A stretch of 64,000 nucleotides of DNA from Sporosarcina sp. P32b (GCF_002743335.1 NZ_PDZB01000007.1:58657-122656), one strand, 5' to 3'; positions 1 through 8,794 are shown, counted from the stretch's first letter. Numbers and translations are program-made. Notes: generated from the letters alone by a model not told the origin.

Positions 1-723
1 TTCTGTAGAACACAGTGTCCCATTATCAAATGTTTTGCTATCCAAAACTAATTGAACAGCTTTCTTCACATTTGCTGACTTTTCAAAATATACAGGACCA
101 TTCCCGGGACCAACACCATACGCTGGCTTGCCCGAACTATAAGCCGCTTTCACTAGCCCACTACCACCCGTGGCAAGAATCAAGTCAATGGATGGATGTT
201 GAATGAGAGCAGTAGTAGCCTCCATAGTTGGTTTTGAAATCCATCCAATAAGTCCTTCAGGCGCCCCCGCCAATATAGCTGCTTCCAAACAAATCTTTAA
301 TGCTTCTACTGTACAATAAGCAGCTGTAGGATGGGGACTGACTACGATAGCATTTCCTGCCTTTAGTGAAATCAAAGTCTTGAAAATCGCTGTAGACGTG
401 GGATTCGTCGTCGGGCAAATGGCTGCAATAACTCCAAATGGATAGGCAACTTCGGTTAACTTCAGCTTTGAATCACGCTTGATCACACCTACTGTTTTCT
501 CATCTTTAATGGACTCATATACACCCATAGATCCAAGTTCGTTTTTTATCTTCTTATGCTCTACTACACCCATACCGGTTTCTTCTACAGCAATCATTGC
601 AAGATAGTCCGCCTTAGCAAAAGCAGCTTTAGCAATACTTTTAACTATTCGATCAATTTTTTCAGGTTGAAAATTACTAAACCTCTCCTGAGCTGATTTT
701 GCTTTCTGCACAGCTTCCATCAT
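1..723 (-). CDS. Acylating aldehyde dehydrogenase, partial (3' end outside window)
   Basis: CoA-acylating aldehyde dehydrogenase of the EutE/PduP/AdhE-N class, oxidising acetaldehyde or propionaldehyde to the acyl-CoA. The translated part (241 codons to the window edge) shows the family signatures EETGMG, CPTTNPTSTAIFKTL (cofactor site), SPHPTA and ATGGSGLV, and ends at FDNGTLCSTE, where the Cys codon (10-12) is the expected catalytic thiol. ATG at 721-723 is followed by a second ATG. The frame is open up to a TAG at 811-813 but offers no other ATG, GTG or TTG and no good ribosome site. The expected leader and linker are in another frame at 822-1103, so this is probably a split gene. It is the last visible gene of the amino-alcohol operon. 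Family assignment is firm; whether it is functional is uncertain. Confidence 0.8.
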   Translation of the reverse strand, partial: MMEAVQKAKSAQERFSNFQPEKIDRIVKSIAKAAFAKADYLAMIAVEETGMGVVEHKKIKNELGSMGVYESIKDEKTVGVIKRDSKLKLTEVAYPFGVIAAICPTTNPTSTAIFKTLISLKAGNAIVVSPHPTAAYCTVEALKICLEAAILAGAPEGLIGWISKPTMEATTALIQHPSIDLILATGGSGLVKAAYSSGKPAYGVGPGNGPVYFEKSANVKKAVQLVLDSKTFDNGTLCSTE

Positions 724-821
724 CTCTACCGTTGCACTATACGAAGTATTGTATGATTTAATAGGAAACGCCCTCTCTACATCCGACGTAAATGTTTCAA
801 TTGAATTACGCTAAGTAATCG

Positions 822-1103
822 TTAGTATTGCGTATGAAATCTAACGTTGTCTGAATTTCTGTTAAGCGGTTGCCTCTTTGAATTCTTCTCAGAAATACTA
901 TTCCAATTTCGTAGATCCTTAGGTGTTAAGGGAGAGAGTACACTTTGTATCTCTCCTTTTTTTCCACTCGATCTTTGTATCGTTGTTGAAATATCATTCC
1001 AGCGTTTTATTTCCGAATCTGTTAATGAAGATGACGGCATTTCTTCTTTCCCCAACCGTTCCATAACTAATTTAGTGATTTCTGCAACAATATCTGTGTT
1101 CAT
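822..1103 (-). CDS. Leader/linker segment of the aldehyde dehydrogenase, or separate small protein
   Basis: 93 aa. The start ATG overlaps the stop of the upstream HAD gene (TAATG), so translation is probably coupled. The first 17 residues (MNTDIVAEITKLVMERL) form an amphipathic helix like the N-terminal encapsulation peptides of microcompartment aldehyde dehydrogenases (PduP, EutE). A low-complexity stretch follows with two related segments, LTDSEIKRWNDIS and LTPKDLRNWNSIS. It stops at 822 and the dehydrogenase core continues in a different frame, with a stop in every frame in between. At least two changes would be needed to rejoin them, so this is either a decayed N-terminus or a genuine stand-alone peptide. 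No family is recognised for it as a separate protein. Confidence 0.55.
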   Translation of the reverse strand: MNTDIVAEITKLVMERLGKEEMPSSSLTDSEIKRWNDISTTIQRSSGKKGEIQSVLSPLTPKDLRNWNSISEKNSKRQPLNRNSDNVRFHTQY

Positions 1104-1858
1104 TATTTTGCCTCCTCACTCGAAGAAAGTAATTCAGAGTAATTATGAATTAGTAAATCTGCTTCATGTAGATGTGTTACTTCACTTCCGGTGTAACTGA
1201 CTATTCCTATAGTAAATTTCACTCCTGCGCTTTTTCCTAATTGAATATCCGCATTAGTATCACCAATCATAACGGAGTTTTCCAACTTCACTCCGTATCG
1301 ATCGCGAGCGGCATATGCTAAATCTGGGAACGGCTTACTTCGGTCTACCAAATCGCTACCAATTACAAAGTTAAAGTACTTTGATATGTTCAACCTGTTC
1401 AATTGCTCATTCGCTTTATCTGTATCATCAGCAGTCAAAACCCCTAAATTATAACCTTTTACAGATAGATGATTGAGCAGCTCCTCAACGCCATCGACCA
1501 AGCGTAGAGACGCTGAATTATTTTGTCGCTCATTCGCATAATCGACACTATCTCTCGCATATAAAAGTGCGCTATCCCAAGACAATCCTTTTTGGTAGAG
1601 CAAGAATGCAATAACCGAAATACTTTCTTCTACACTTCCAATGGCAAGCGGACCTTTAGGATCAATCCCACCATCTTGTTTATTTACACCGACTAGATAC
1701 TTGATCCCTTCAGCTTGATACGGATAGTTCGAAATAGAATCAGATAGATATCGGTCCACATCTTCTATCCACGGCAACCAAACAGAAGGCAGATCAATTA
1801 ATGTACCATCTTTATCAAACAGAATAGTCTGCACGTCTTCTTGTAAAAGTTTCATCAA
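1103..1858 (-). CDS. HAD-superfamily phosphatase
   Basis: 251 aa, cytosolic. Motif I is FDKDGTLIDLP (nucleophile Asp in DKDGT, residues about 15-19), with a helical cap at about 30-120. Motif II/III lies around GVLTADDTDK and SKPFPD, and motif IV is MIGDTNADIQLGKSAG. This matches phosphoglycolate-phosphatase-like HAD enzymes. Its ATG overlaps the permease stop by four bases (ATGA) and its stop overlaps the next start, so it belongs to the amino-alcohol operon. The substrate is not evident; it might hydrolyse a phosphorylated intermediate or a dead-end phosphate produced by the neighbouring kinase. That role is inferred from position only. Confidence 0.8.
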   Translation of the reverse strand: MMKLLQEDVQTILFDKDGTLIDLPSVWLPWIEDVDRYLSDSISNYPYQAEGIKYLVGVNKQDGGIDPKGPLAIGSVEESISVIAFLLYQKGLSWDSALLYARDSVDYANERQNNSASLRLVDGVEELLNHLSVKGYNLGVLTADDTDKANEQLNRLNISKYFNFVIGSDLVDRSKPFPDLAYAARDRYGVKLENSVMIGDTNADIQLGKSAGVKFTIGIVSYTGSEVTHLHEADLLIHNYSELLSSSEEAK

Positions 1859-3249
1859 ATACTCTCCTTAGCAACCTCAGGAATTAAGTGCACTTCACCT
1901 TCTTCTTTTTGCAAAAATTGTTCCTCAGGCGCATCTGCATTGATATTGTGCCGTGCCCATATGAAGTAATAAAGAATAGCTACTCCAAAAACTGCAATAC
2001 TCACCCAGAAGAAAGTAAGATTTGCAAAGAAGCTTGCGAAAAGTGCTATACAGGCTAACACCATAGAAACAATCGGCATAAACGGATACATAGGTGATTT
2101 ATACGGCCGATGCAAATTAGGTTCTTTTTTACGTAAGATAATAAGTGAAAGGTTAACTGAGATGTACGAGATCAATGCACCAAAAGTAGCAATTAAGATC
2201 AAGTCATCCGGATTAAAGAATGCGACTAAGACTAATCCAATAAAGCCTGGTAAAATTATTGCCATATAAGGTGTTCGACGTTTTGGATGTAGTTTTGAAA
2301 ATACTGCTGGTAAATACCCCGCTCTTGACAAGGAAAATATCTGTCTAGAATAAGCAAGTATTACTCCTGAAAAACTAGCTATCAAACCAACCAAGCCAAC
2401 AGAAGCAAGTAATTGAGCCAACCAATAGGTGCCTCCAAATGCTGCGGCAATCGCAGCAGGTAATGGATCTTCCGCTGTACTTAATTGATCGTAACCACTA
2501 AGACCAATCGCTACGGTTGTAGTTAACACAGATAAGATTATGAGTGTAAACATTCCCGACAAAATACCTTTTGGCATATCTTTTTTCGGGTCACGAGTTT
2601 CTTCTGAAAGCATCGGTAGCATTTCTATAGCTAGGAACAGCCACATTGCAAATGGTAAGGCTGCCCATATCCCTTTTATGCCACCTGGGATCATAGATTG
2701 ACCTTCACTTCCAAATAAATTCTCGACTTTAATTTGAGGTAAGCCTACAAAATACATAAGCACTAAGAGGGCTAATGCTATAAACACCAGTACCGCTTCA
2801 AGTCTAGCGTATTCTTTTACGCCTAGGATATGGATAGCCATGAAGAACACATACATAACCGCAGCCGAAACAATTGGATTAACAGTTGGAAATAGAAAGT
2901 TAATGTATGCACCAATACCAATAGCTACGACCGGTGCAGCAATAACATATTGCAACATGACTCCTATGCCTGTAACAAAACCTACAAACGGGCCCATGGC
3001 ACGTCTAGCAAATGAATACGGTCCACCAGCAAAAGGTAAAGCCGTCGATAACTCGGAAATGCCGAATGACATAAATGCGTACATGACACCCATTATGGCT
3101 ACAGCTATTAACATACCTACATATCCCGAAGAACTTAATCCAAAGTTCCAACCAAAGAAGTTACCCGATATAACGATACCAACACCTATAACCCATAAGT
3201 TAAAAGGGGTGAGTGTTCTCTTTAATTCTAAATTTTTCTTATCACTCAT
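1855..3249 (-). CDS. APC-family permease, ethanolamine/amino-alcohol permease-like
   Basis: 464 aa integral membrane protein with about 12 hydrophobic segments. It begins TLTPFNLWVIGVGIVISGNFFGWNFGL, the APC-family TM1 region with an unwound GxG-type substrate site, and resembles the ethanolamine permease branch (FFGWNFGL, AGGPYSFARRAMGP, AIEMLPMLSEETRDPKKDMP). A good ribosome site (AAAGGAG) precedes the ATG. It sits between the kinase and phosphatase genes and would import the amine substrate of the pathway. Substrate identity (ethanolamine, 1-amino-2-propanol or a related amine) cannot be read from sequence alone. Confidence 0.87.
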   Translation of the reverse strand: MSDKKNLELKRTLTPFNLWVIGVGIVISGNFFGWNFGLSSSGYVGMLIAVAIMGVMYAFMSFGISELSTALPFAGGPYSFARRAMGPFVGFVTGIGVMLQYVIAAPVVAIGIGAYINFLFPTVNPIVSAAVMYVFFMAIHILGVKEYARLEAVLVFIALALLVLMYFVGLPQIKVENLFGSEGQSMIPGGIKGIWAALPFAMWLFLAIEMLPMLSEETRDPKKDMPKGILSGMFTLIILSVLTTTVAIGLSGYDQLSTAEDPLPAAIAAAFGGTYWLAQLLASVGLVGLIASFSGVILAYSRQIFSLSRAGYLPAVFSKLHPKRRTPYMAIILPGFIGLVLVAFFNPDDLILIATFGALISYISVNLSLIILRKKEPNLHRPYKSPMYPFMPIVSMVLACIALFASFFANLTFFWVSIAVFGVAILYYFIWARHNINADAPEEQFLQKEEGEVHLIPEVAKESI

Positions 3250-3306
3250 AATATTCTCCTTTTAAAGATGTATTTTTCTGTTTTATCTGCGGCTGTAAAA
3301 TATTTT

Positions 3307-4332
3307 TCAATATTCAAACTTCTCTAGGTATGAAATAGCCAAGTCATCGGTTTCAACTGAATATTCAGCTCCGAGTTCTTCGGCAGTCTCATTATCGCGG
3401 GAACCAATCCAAGCTATGAGTTGCAATCTTCTCATCATAATAAACGTTGGAATTTCTTTTTCTTCTTTCGGAGATAGCGAACGCACTTCCCTATATCCTT
3501 CAAGCCAAGCTTCTATCAGTTTAGGGACGTAGGAACGATGTTCAATAAATGATAAGGACGTAGCCAAATCATATAAGTACCAGCCAAATCCACTGTCATC
3601 AAAGTCGATCACCTGCACAACTTTTTTGTCATTGTCTATTAGTAGATTGGCATGTCGCAAATCCGCATGAATTAAACCAAAGGATTCAGGATCCTTACCA
3701 AAGGCCTCCAAACGAGATTTAATCGTTTGTGAAACACGTGTTAAAAGTTGCTCACGTTCTGGAGTAATGCCCCTACCATCTTCCCATCTTCCCCATTTAG
3801 GTTGTTCACCCAACAAATTATCATAATCCCAAATAGGACGTTTAATCTCTTCAAACTTTGCATAATTAGAAATAGAATGTCGATGAAACTGCGCTGTAGT
3901 TCTTCCGATTTCTCTAAATATGCGTATTAGTTTTTCTTCATTATCAACATCCGGTGTTTCACCCTCAAGAAAGGTAAATAGCACACAATGATAATTCCGA
4001 CTATCTCCTTCCAATGTAACCGTTTGCAAAAACTCGTTGTTTGAACCTAGAATAGGCTTTGAAACCATAATAGTCGTATGTTCATCAATAGATTGTAACC
4101 ACTTGACTTCACTTTCGATTTCCACTTTCTTATGATAGTCAGGTCGGCAAACACGTAAGATGAACTTTTCATCGGTTTTTGGATTTTCCACAAGGTAAGT
4201 AGCATTTTCAGAGTAATCCAGGAGCTTGACTGAAAAGTCGTCTAGCCCCTCATACATATCCTTCGCTTTATGCGACACCTGATTAAAGAATTCAATAGAA
4301 CGATCCCATGTATTCGCACTCGTATTACTCAT
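3307..4332 (-). CDS. APH-fold small-molecule kinase (amino-alcohol kinase)
   Basis: 341 aa. Aminoglycoside-phosphotransferase/choline-kinase fold: Brenner motif GLIHADLRHANLLID (catalytic Asp, metal-binding Asn) at about 217-231, followed by VIDFDDSGFGWYLYDLA (metal Asp in DFDD). The N-lobe is compatible with ATP binding (ATYLVEN, FILRV). Kinases of this type phosphorylate ethanolamine, choline, hydroxylysine, homoserine or 1-amino-2-propanol. The downstream neighbour of the class-III PLP enzyme gene (27-bp gap) suggests it makes the O-phosphate that the PLP enzyme eliminates. A GGGGGA ribosome site precedes the ATG. Confidence 0.82.
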   Translation of the reverse strand: MSNTSANTWDRSIEFFNQVSHKAKDMYEGLDDFSVKLLDYSENATYLVENPKTDEKFILRVCRPDYHKKVEIESEVKWLQSIDEHTTIMVSKPILGSNNEFLQTVTLEGDSRNYHCVLFTFLEGETPDVDNEEKLIRIFREIGRTTAQFHRHSISNYAKFEEIKRPIWDYDNLLGEQPKWGRWEDGRGITPEREQLLTRVSQTIKSRLEAFGKDPESFGLIHADLRHANLLIDNDKKVVQVIDFDDSGFGWYLYDLATSLSFIEHRSYVPKLIEAWLEGYREVRSLSPKEEKEIPTFIMMRRLQLIAWIGSRDNETAEELGAEYSVETDDLAISYLEKFEY

Positions 4333-4359
4333 CTTTAAAATCCCCCTTTCTATTTATCA

Positions 4360-5610
4360 CTACATTTTCCGTACAGCTTGACCAATACTCGTTTCCACAC
4401 GATTCAGCAAATCATCACAATACTGCTGATCTAACAATAGCCCAGGCTTAAATTGTAAAACCTTTGTATCTAGCATTGAATAAATGGCCCATACCCCATT
4501 GTCATACAAGGATCGCATAATATCTTTAGCACCATCATTTTTTTCGAACTCCAAGCCAAGAATGACACCTTTTTGACGTATCCCTGTGAATTGATCTGAA
4601 TATTGGTTTTTGATTCTCTCTAAACCTGAACGTATATATCGTGATGTATACTCTACATTCTCTATCGTTTCAGGGCGCTGAGAAATTTCTAATACCTTCA
4701 TCGCCACTACACAGCCTAGTTCCGATCCACCAAATGTAGATATGTGTGCGAATCCATCTTCATTCATCCATTGACCTACTTTATCGCTGACGATAGTAGC
4801 TGCAATGGGATATATTCCGCCACTCAGACCTTTGGCAGTTACCAAAATGTCAGGTTTGATATTATGATGCTCAAAGCCCCACAGTTTGCCAGTACGTAAA
4901 AGTCCTGTTTGCACTTCATCTGCAACATATAAACTGCCATACTTCTCGCATAAACGTTTTGTCCCTTCAAGATAACCAGGATCAGGTAAAGGGAAACCAT
5001 ATGTAGCTGGTATCGTCTCAATAATCACACACGCTACATCTTCTTGAGAAAGGGCTCTTTCCATTTCATCTAAATCATTGAATAAAACGTTGACTACTTC
5101 ATCAGGGCTTCCTTCACTCAAAAACAATTTAGAATAGCGTTCATTTCCTAAAGAAACTGCTATCCCTGTGTGACCATGATAGGCGTATTTAAGCGAGACT
5201 ACTTTTCTTCTTTTCGTTGCGTAACGCGCACTCTTAATAGCTACATCTATAGCCTCTCCACCGCCACTAGAAAATATGGAGTAACGAAGATTGTCTGGCG
5301 TACACTTATCAAACTGCTCTGCTAACTGCGCACGTGCGGTCGAAGGGAAATGGTGATTTCCGATATCAAAATGATCCATCGCTTCTTTTAATGATGAGAT
5401 GATCTCCTGATTTCGATGTCCCAGATTATACGTTCCACCATTTAAATGAAGGTCCATCAACTTTTTTCCTTCCATATCATATAGAAAATAATCTTCACGT
5501 TTGCCTATTACTAAGTCGACGCCATCCGTTTGCCACTGTTTCGTCTTACCAGGATTCCAATATTGAATAGATTTATCTAAAACTGCTGATTTGCTCATGT
5601 TATATTCCAT
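4360..5610 (-). CDS. Class-III PLP aminotransferase-fold enzyme, probable amino-alcohol-phosphate phospho-lyase
   Basis: 416 aa from ATG 5610, chosen because GGTGGAG lies 9 nt upstream; a GTG at 5625 overlaps that ribosome site and an ATG at 5598 is too far from it. Fold type I class-III signature: SSGGGEAIDVAIKSAR (phosphate binding), YHGHTG, VADEVQTG (Asp to the PLP ring N) and TAKGLSGG with the Schiff-base Lys. Relatives include ethanolamine-phosphate phospho-lyase and hydroxylysine-phosphate lyase as well as true aminotransferases. Pairing with an APH kinase and an acylating aldehyde dehydrogenase favours the lyase reaction (O-phosphate to aldehyde, ammonia and phosphate). This is inference from context. 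Confidence 0.85.
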   Translation of the reverse strand: MEYNMSKSAVLDKSIQYWNPGKTKQWQTDGVDLVIGKREDYFLYDMEGKKLMDLHLNGGTYNLGHRNQEIISSLKEAMDHFDIGNHHFPSTARAQLAEQFDKCTPDNLRYSIFSSGGGEAIDVAIKSARYATKRRKVVSLKYAYHGHTGIAVSLGNERYSKLFLSEGSPDEVVNVLFNDLDEMERALSQEDVACVIIETIPATYGFPLPDPGYLEGTKRLCEKYGSLYVADEVQTGLLRTGKLWGFEHHNIKPDILVTAKGLSGGIYPIAATIVSDKVGQWMNEDGFAHISTFGGSELGCVVAMKVLEISQRPETIENVEYTSRYIRSGLERIKNQYSDQFTGIRQKGVILGLEFEKNDGAKDIMRSLYDNGVWAIYSMLDTKVLQFKPGLLLDQQYCDDLLNRVETSIGQAVRKM

Positions 5611-5642
5611 TATTTCTATCTCCACCTTTACTTAGAAATTAA

Positions 5643-5670
5643 TTTATACAATCCATAAACGATATTTCAA
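5643..5670 (-). promoter_or_regulatory. Putative promoter of the catabolic operon
   Basis: On the minus strand TTGAAA (5665-5670) and TATAAA (5643-5648) are separated by 16 bp, giving a short leader before the phospho-lyase start at 5610. The spacer contains TATGGATTGTAT, faintly like the TTGTGGATTC operator found upstream of the regulator, so control by the DeoR protein is possible. Confidence 0.45.
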
Positions 5671-5706
5671 CACGTATTTCATTGAGATATACTTTCATTT
5701 TAATTT

Positions 5707-6483
5707 TCAGTTTTCCAAATTAGCTATGATTAACCCAATTCCATTTTCCTCTAATACATTATTCCATTCATTAGAACACCTTTTATCTGTAACAATCATG
5801 GATATATCCTTTAATGAACAAATATGAGCAAATGTTGTCCTTCCAAACTTTGAGTGATCGGCAAGTATTATAGTTTCATCTGCCCGTTTCATCATTTGTC
5901 TCGAACTACTCGCTCCCTGCAAATCATAATCAGACATGCCTTCATTAATAGATAACCCTCCTGCTGCTACAAAAGCTTTATTAGCTTTTAATTGATTGAG
6001 AATAGAAGTAGATAAAGGACCACTTGTGAATTTTTGATTTGCTTCATACTCACCTCCAACAAAGATTACTTTTCCCTGAAAATGTTCCATAGTAGCTAAC
6101 AATACCGGTACTGACGGTGTAATGATGGTGATATTTTTTTTACTAATTAAGTTAGGGATAATCCCTACTGTTGTAGTACCATGTCCAATAATCACACTAT
6201 CTCCATCTTCAACTAATTCTGCCGCCGCTTTACATATAGCACTTTTTTCAAAGCTTAGAATATCTGCTTTCAAATCAAATGGTAGCTCTACTGAAGACTT
6301 TTCTTTAACCGCACCGCCATACACCTTCTTTAAAATTCCTTCTTTTTCGAGACGATCTAAATCTCTTCGAATTGTTTCTCCAGATACTTGAAACTCACTT
6401 GCTAGCTCAGGTACATATACTTTTTCATCTCGTTCTAATACTTCTAAAATCACTTTTTTTCTATCTTCAAATGATAATGACAT
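5707..6483 (-). CDS. DeoR-family transcriptional regulator
   Basis: 258 aa. N-terminal winged HTH (VPELASEFQVSGETIRRDLDRLEKEGI, about 18-44, the DeoR signature), followed by the DeoRC sensor domain with EDGDSVIIGHGTTTVGI and SVPVLLAT (phosphosugar-isomerase fold) and ADHSKFGR near the end. DeoR proteins usually respond to phosphorylated metabolites. It is divergent from the dehydrogenase at 7007 and upstream of the phospho-lyase/kinase operon, so it probably represses both, perhaps sensing an amino-alcohol phosphate. Four candidate operators lie in the adjoining intergenic region. Confidence 0.88.
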   Translation of the reverse strand: MSLSFEDRKKVILEVLERDEKVYVPELASEFQVSGETIRRDLDRLEKEGILKKVYGGAVKEKSSVELPFDLKADILSFEKSAICKAAAELVEDGDSVIIGHGTTTVGIIPNLISKKNITIITPSVPVLLATMEHFQGKVIFVGGEYEANQKFTSGPLSTSILNQLKANKAFVAAGGLSINEGMSDYDLQGASSSRQMMKRADETIILADHSKFGRTTFAHICSLKDISMIVTDKRCSNEWNNVLEENGIGLIIANLEN

Positions 6484-7006
6484 AATTCAATCCCCTATCC
6501 TGTTTATGTATGTAGCACCTCACATTCACAGTATAATAGACTCCTTCACTAGAATCGAATGAAAGCTTTCAATATTTGTGGAATAACTTTGATTCTTGTG
6601 GATTCACAAAATAATATCATCATCATTCCAAATAGTCAATAGAAAATTCAGAATTAATAAAAATAGTAATTTCACTATTTAAAAACGGTTCAATAAATTG
6701 TTTTCTTTCTTTTCCAAAACTAATTAGATCATAATAGTATCAGTGATTTTACAACTACAGTATTAATTACTGTATGTTGTACTTACCTAATACATACATT
6801 CATAGAATTCTTAACAATATTTTAATTACTCATATGCCTATATTAAATTCAGAAAATTGTAACATTGACTAATTATCTAGCTAATGATAGTATATTTGGA
6901 ATCCACAAATTACAGCAATATATTGTGGATTCAACAATATAGTTAAACCTTTTATTTACACTTCTATATGTAAGAAATTTTCATTCAATTTTAGGAGGAT
7001 GATAGA
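6484..7006. promoter_or_regulatory. Divergent control region with repeated operator
   Basis: AT-rich gap between the regulator and dehydrogenase. It contains four related sites: TTTGTGGAATAA (6575-6586), TTGTGGATTCACAA (6596-6609), TTTGGAATCCACAAA (6895-6909, opposite orientation) and TTGTGGATTCAACAA (6923-6937). Three have dyad symmetry (TTGTG/CACAA-like ends). One pair lies near each divergent start, as expected for an autoregulated DeoR operator system. The binding protein is inferred from proximity. Confidence 0.6.
6865..6893 (+). promoter_or_regulatory. Promoter of the short-chain dehydrogenase
   Basis: TTGACT (6865-6870) and TAGTAT (6888-6893) are 17 bp apart. The operator-like site 6895-6909 lies right at the predicted transcription start and a second at 6923-6937 just inside the transcript, a repressor arrangement. 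Confidence 0.5.
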
Positions 7007-7771
7007 ATGAGGAAACAATTTGAAGGAAAAACGGTCGTAGTGACAGGTGGAAGTAAGGGGATTGGCAAAGGTATCGCAAAAGTCTTTTCTGAGAAAGGGG
7101 CAAACGTTGCCATTATCTCTCGCGATTTAACACAAGGTCAAGAAACCGCAAATGCATTACAACATAACAATAATAATGTTAACGCTTACACATCTGATGT
7201 AACCTCTTTACAATCCTTAGAGAAAACGGCTCAAACTATTTTTAATGATTTCGGTGGTATTGATATTGTTTGTGCAAATGCAGGGATTTTCCCATCTGCT
7301 ACTATAGATGAAATGACAGAAGAACAATGGGATCACGTGCAAAACATAAACTCCAAAGGTACCTTCTTCACAGTAAAAGCATTTATGCCCTATGTAAAAA
7401 AAGCTGAATATGGACGTTTCATATTAACTTCTTCCATAACCGGACCTATAACTGGATACTCGGGATGGGCACATTACGGAGCGAGTAAAGCAGCACAACT
7501 AGGTTTTATGAGGACAGCTGCACTCGAATTAGCCACTGATCACGTTACAATTAATGCCGTCTCACCAGGCAATATCCTCACTGAAGGTTTGGATGGACTA
7601 GGAGATGAGTATTTACATGCCATGGCAGCTGCAATACCTTTTAAACGCTTAGGGATTGTAGACGACATAGGACATGCAGCTGCCTTCTTCGCTTCTAAGG
7701 AGGCAAACTTCATTACCGGACAAACACTCGTAGTAGATGGCGGTCAAATATTACCTGAGAGTATTGAATGA
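7007..7771 (+). CDS. Short-chain dehydrogenase, probable 1-amino-2-propanol (aminoacetone) dehydrogenase
   Basis: 254 aa classical SDR with TGGSKGIGKG (nucleotide site, about 13-22), CANAG, catalytic Ser in TSSITGP, YGASK (Tyr/Lys) and the C-terminal FITGQTLVVDGG. AGGAGG lies 8 nt before the ATG. The segment around GASKAAQLGFMRTAA and GNILTEGL resembles the FabG-like SDRs that serve as S-1-amino-2-propanol dehydrogenase in RMM-type microcompartment loci (from memory of that family, not searched). It is divergent from the DeoR regulator and shares its operators, consistent with one regulon with the kinase and phospho-lyase. Generic 3-oxoacyl-ACP reductase activity is the alternative. Confidence 0.82.
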   Translation: MRKQFEGKTVVVTGGSKGIGKGIAKVFSEKGANVAIISRDLTQGQETANALQHNNNNVNAYTSDVTSLQSLEKTAQTIFNDFGGIDIVCANAGIFPSATIDEMTEEQWDHVQNINSKGTFFTVKAFMPYVKKAEYGRFILTSSITGPITGYSGWAHYGASKAAQLGFMRTAALELATDHVTINAVSPGNILTEGLDGLGDEYLHAMAAAIPFKRLGIVDDIGHAAAFFASKEANFITGQTLVVDGGQILPESIE

Positions 7772-7801
7772 CTTGCATGAGGATCTAGTACCACACAAAA
7801 A

Positions 7802-7839
7802 ACGGCTATTCAGGAATACCACCATTCCCAAATAGCCGT
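7802..7839. terminator. Bidirectional hairpin terminator
   Basis: Stem ACGGCTATT/AATAGCCGT with an inner GGAAT/ATTCC stem between convergent genes; preceded by an A-run and followed by CTTTC. Confidence 0.7.
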
Positions 7840-7848
7840 ACTTTCTAT

Positions 7849-8619
7849 TCAACGTCCCAACGCTTCATTTAAAATTTCATCGCGACGTTCTTTCTTCCCC
7901 GCTTCATATTCATCTTTAAAGCTTTTTGAGTATACGTTACTGTATCCATTAGCCGCCAAATCTTTTTCCAAAGACTCTATTATTCCATTAAACATGAAAT
8001 CCGTCTTGGCTTCAAAGGTGTCCGCTATCCCCATATATTTACTATACATATAGGCATAACTGAAACTCTTGCCCGCTACTTTTTTTATACTGTGTTCATC
8101 TTTCACACGGTCAATCACGGAATGGTGCTTGGCATACATTTGACTATAGAAACTTATAATGACCGGTTCGTATTTCTTTTTAATTTCGGCAACTGTTACT
8201 TTAGCAGTCGGCATCGGGTTGTTTGCATCCGCATTCGGAGACTCGTCTTCAAATGTCGATAGCGATGAGGGCCTATCCACACTACTGTTCCCCGCAACTT
8301 CTCCAGCTGCAGTAGCACTCGATAATCCAGTATCATCAAAACTAAAAGTAGTCTCGTCTTCTGACTGTTCTCCTTCCCGCTTATCTTCTTCTATTACAGG
8401 ATGTACTTTAATTAGTTTGTCCCCTTTACCATCTTTATGGTCTAACAATAGCTTTGTGCCTTTAGGCAATACCACATCGTACGGATCTTCTAAAATCTCC
8501 TCTATCCGATCATCTGCCACATCATACTCTTTGAATTGAAATATATAAAGAAGATAGCCGCCACTGGCGACAATAAGTGCCATTACTACAGATGATAGAA
8601 TAAATAATCTCTTCTTCAT
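7849..8619 (-). CDS. Membrane-anchored protein of unknown function (paralogue of the 44-kb protein)
   Basis: 256 aa from ATG 8619 (AAGGAG 6 nt upstream; a GTG at 8634 overlaps the ribosome site). One N-terminal TM segment (about 5-26), then IFQFKEYDVAD, an acidic Ser-rich linker (about 70-135) and a conserved helical C-terminal domain (IKKKYEP to the end, about 145-256). The protein at 44229-45056 has the same layout with matching motifs (FQFKE-x3-AD, IK-x-KY-P, FNGI-x-SLE-x-DL-x-ANG, DEYEA). The bulk is probably extracellular. Function is not recognised. Confidence 0.75.
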   Translation of the reverse strand: MKKRLFILSSVVMALIVASGGYLLYIFQFKEYDVADDRIEEILEDPYDVVLPKGTKLLLDHKDGKGDKLIKVHPVIEEDKREGEQSEDETTFSFDDTGLSSATAAGEVAGNSSVDRPSSLSTFEDESPNADANNPMPTAKVTVAEIKKKYEPVIISFYSQMYAKHHSVIDRVKDEHSIKKVAGKSFSYAYMYSKYMGIADTFEAKTDFMFNGIIESLEKDLAANGYSNVYSKSFKDEYEAGKKERRDEILNEALGR

Positions 8620-8794
8620 AAAGAACTCCTTCACTTAATAGGTTTTCTATAAGTTTATCAGATTGCTTACTAGATAGGGAATAGCAATTGGTACATTACG
8701 GAACTATTTTTGAGTATAGTTAGGCGACTGGATGCCCTTGCTATAACTTTGAGTAAAGTCCCTTGTTTGTCGTCCACTTAAATAATAATAAAAA

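Noticed and set aside
847..1200. Plus-strand 117-aa ORF
   Set aside because: Antisense to the aldehyde dehydrogenase leader and HAD genes, with no ribosome site or domain.
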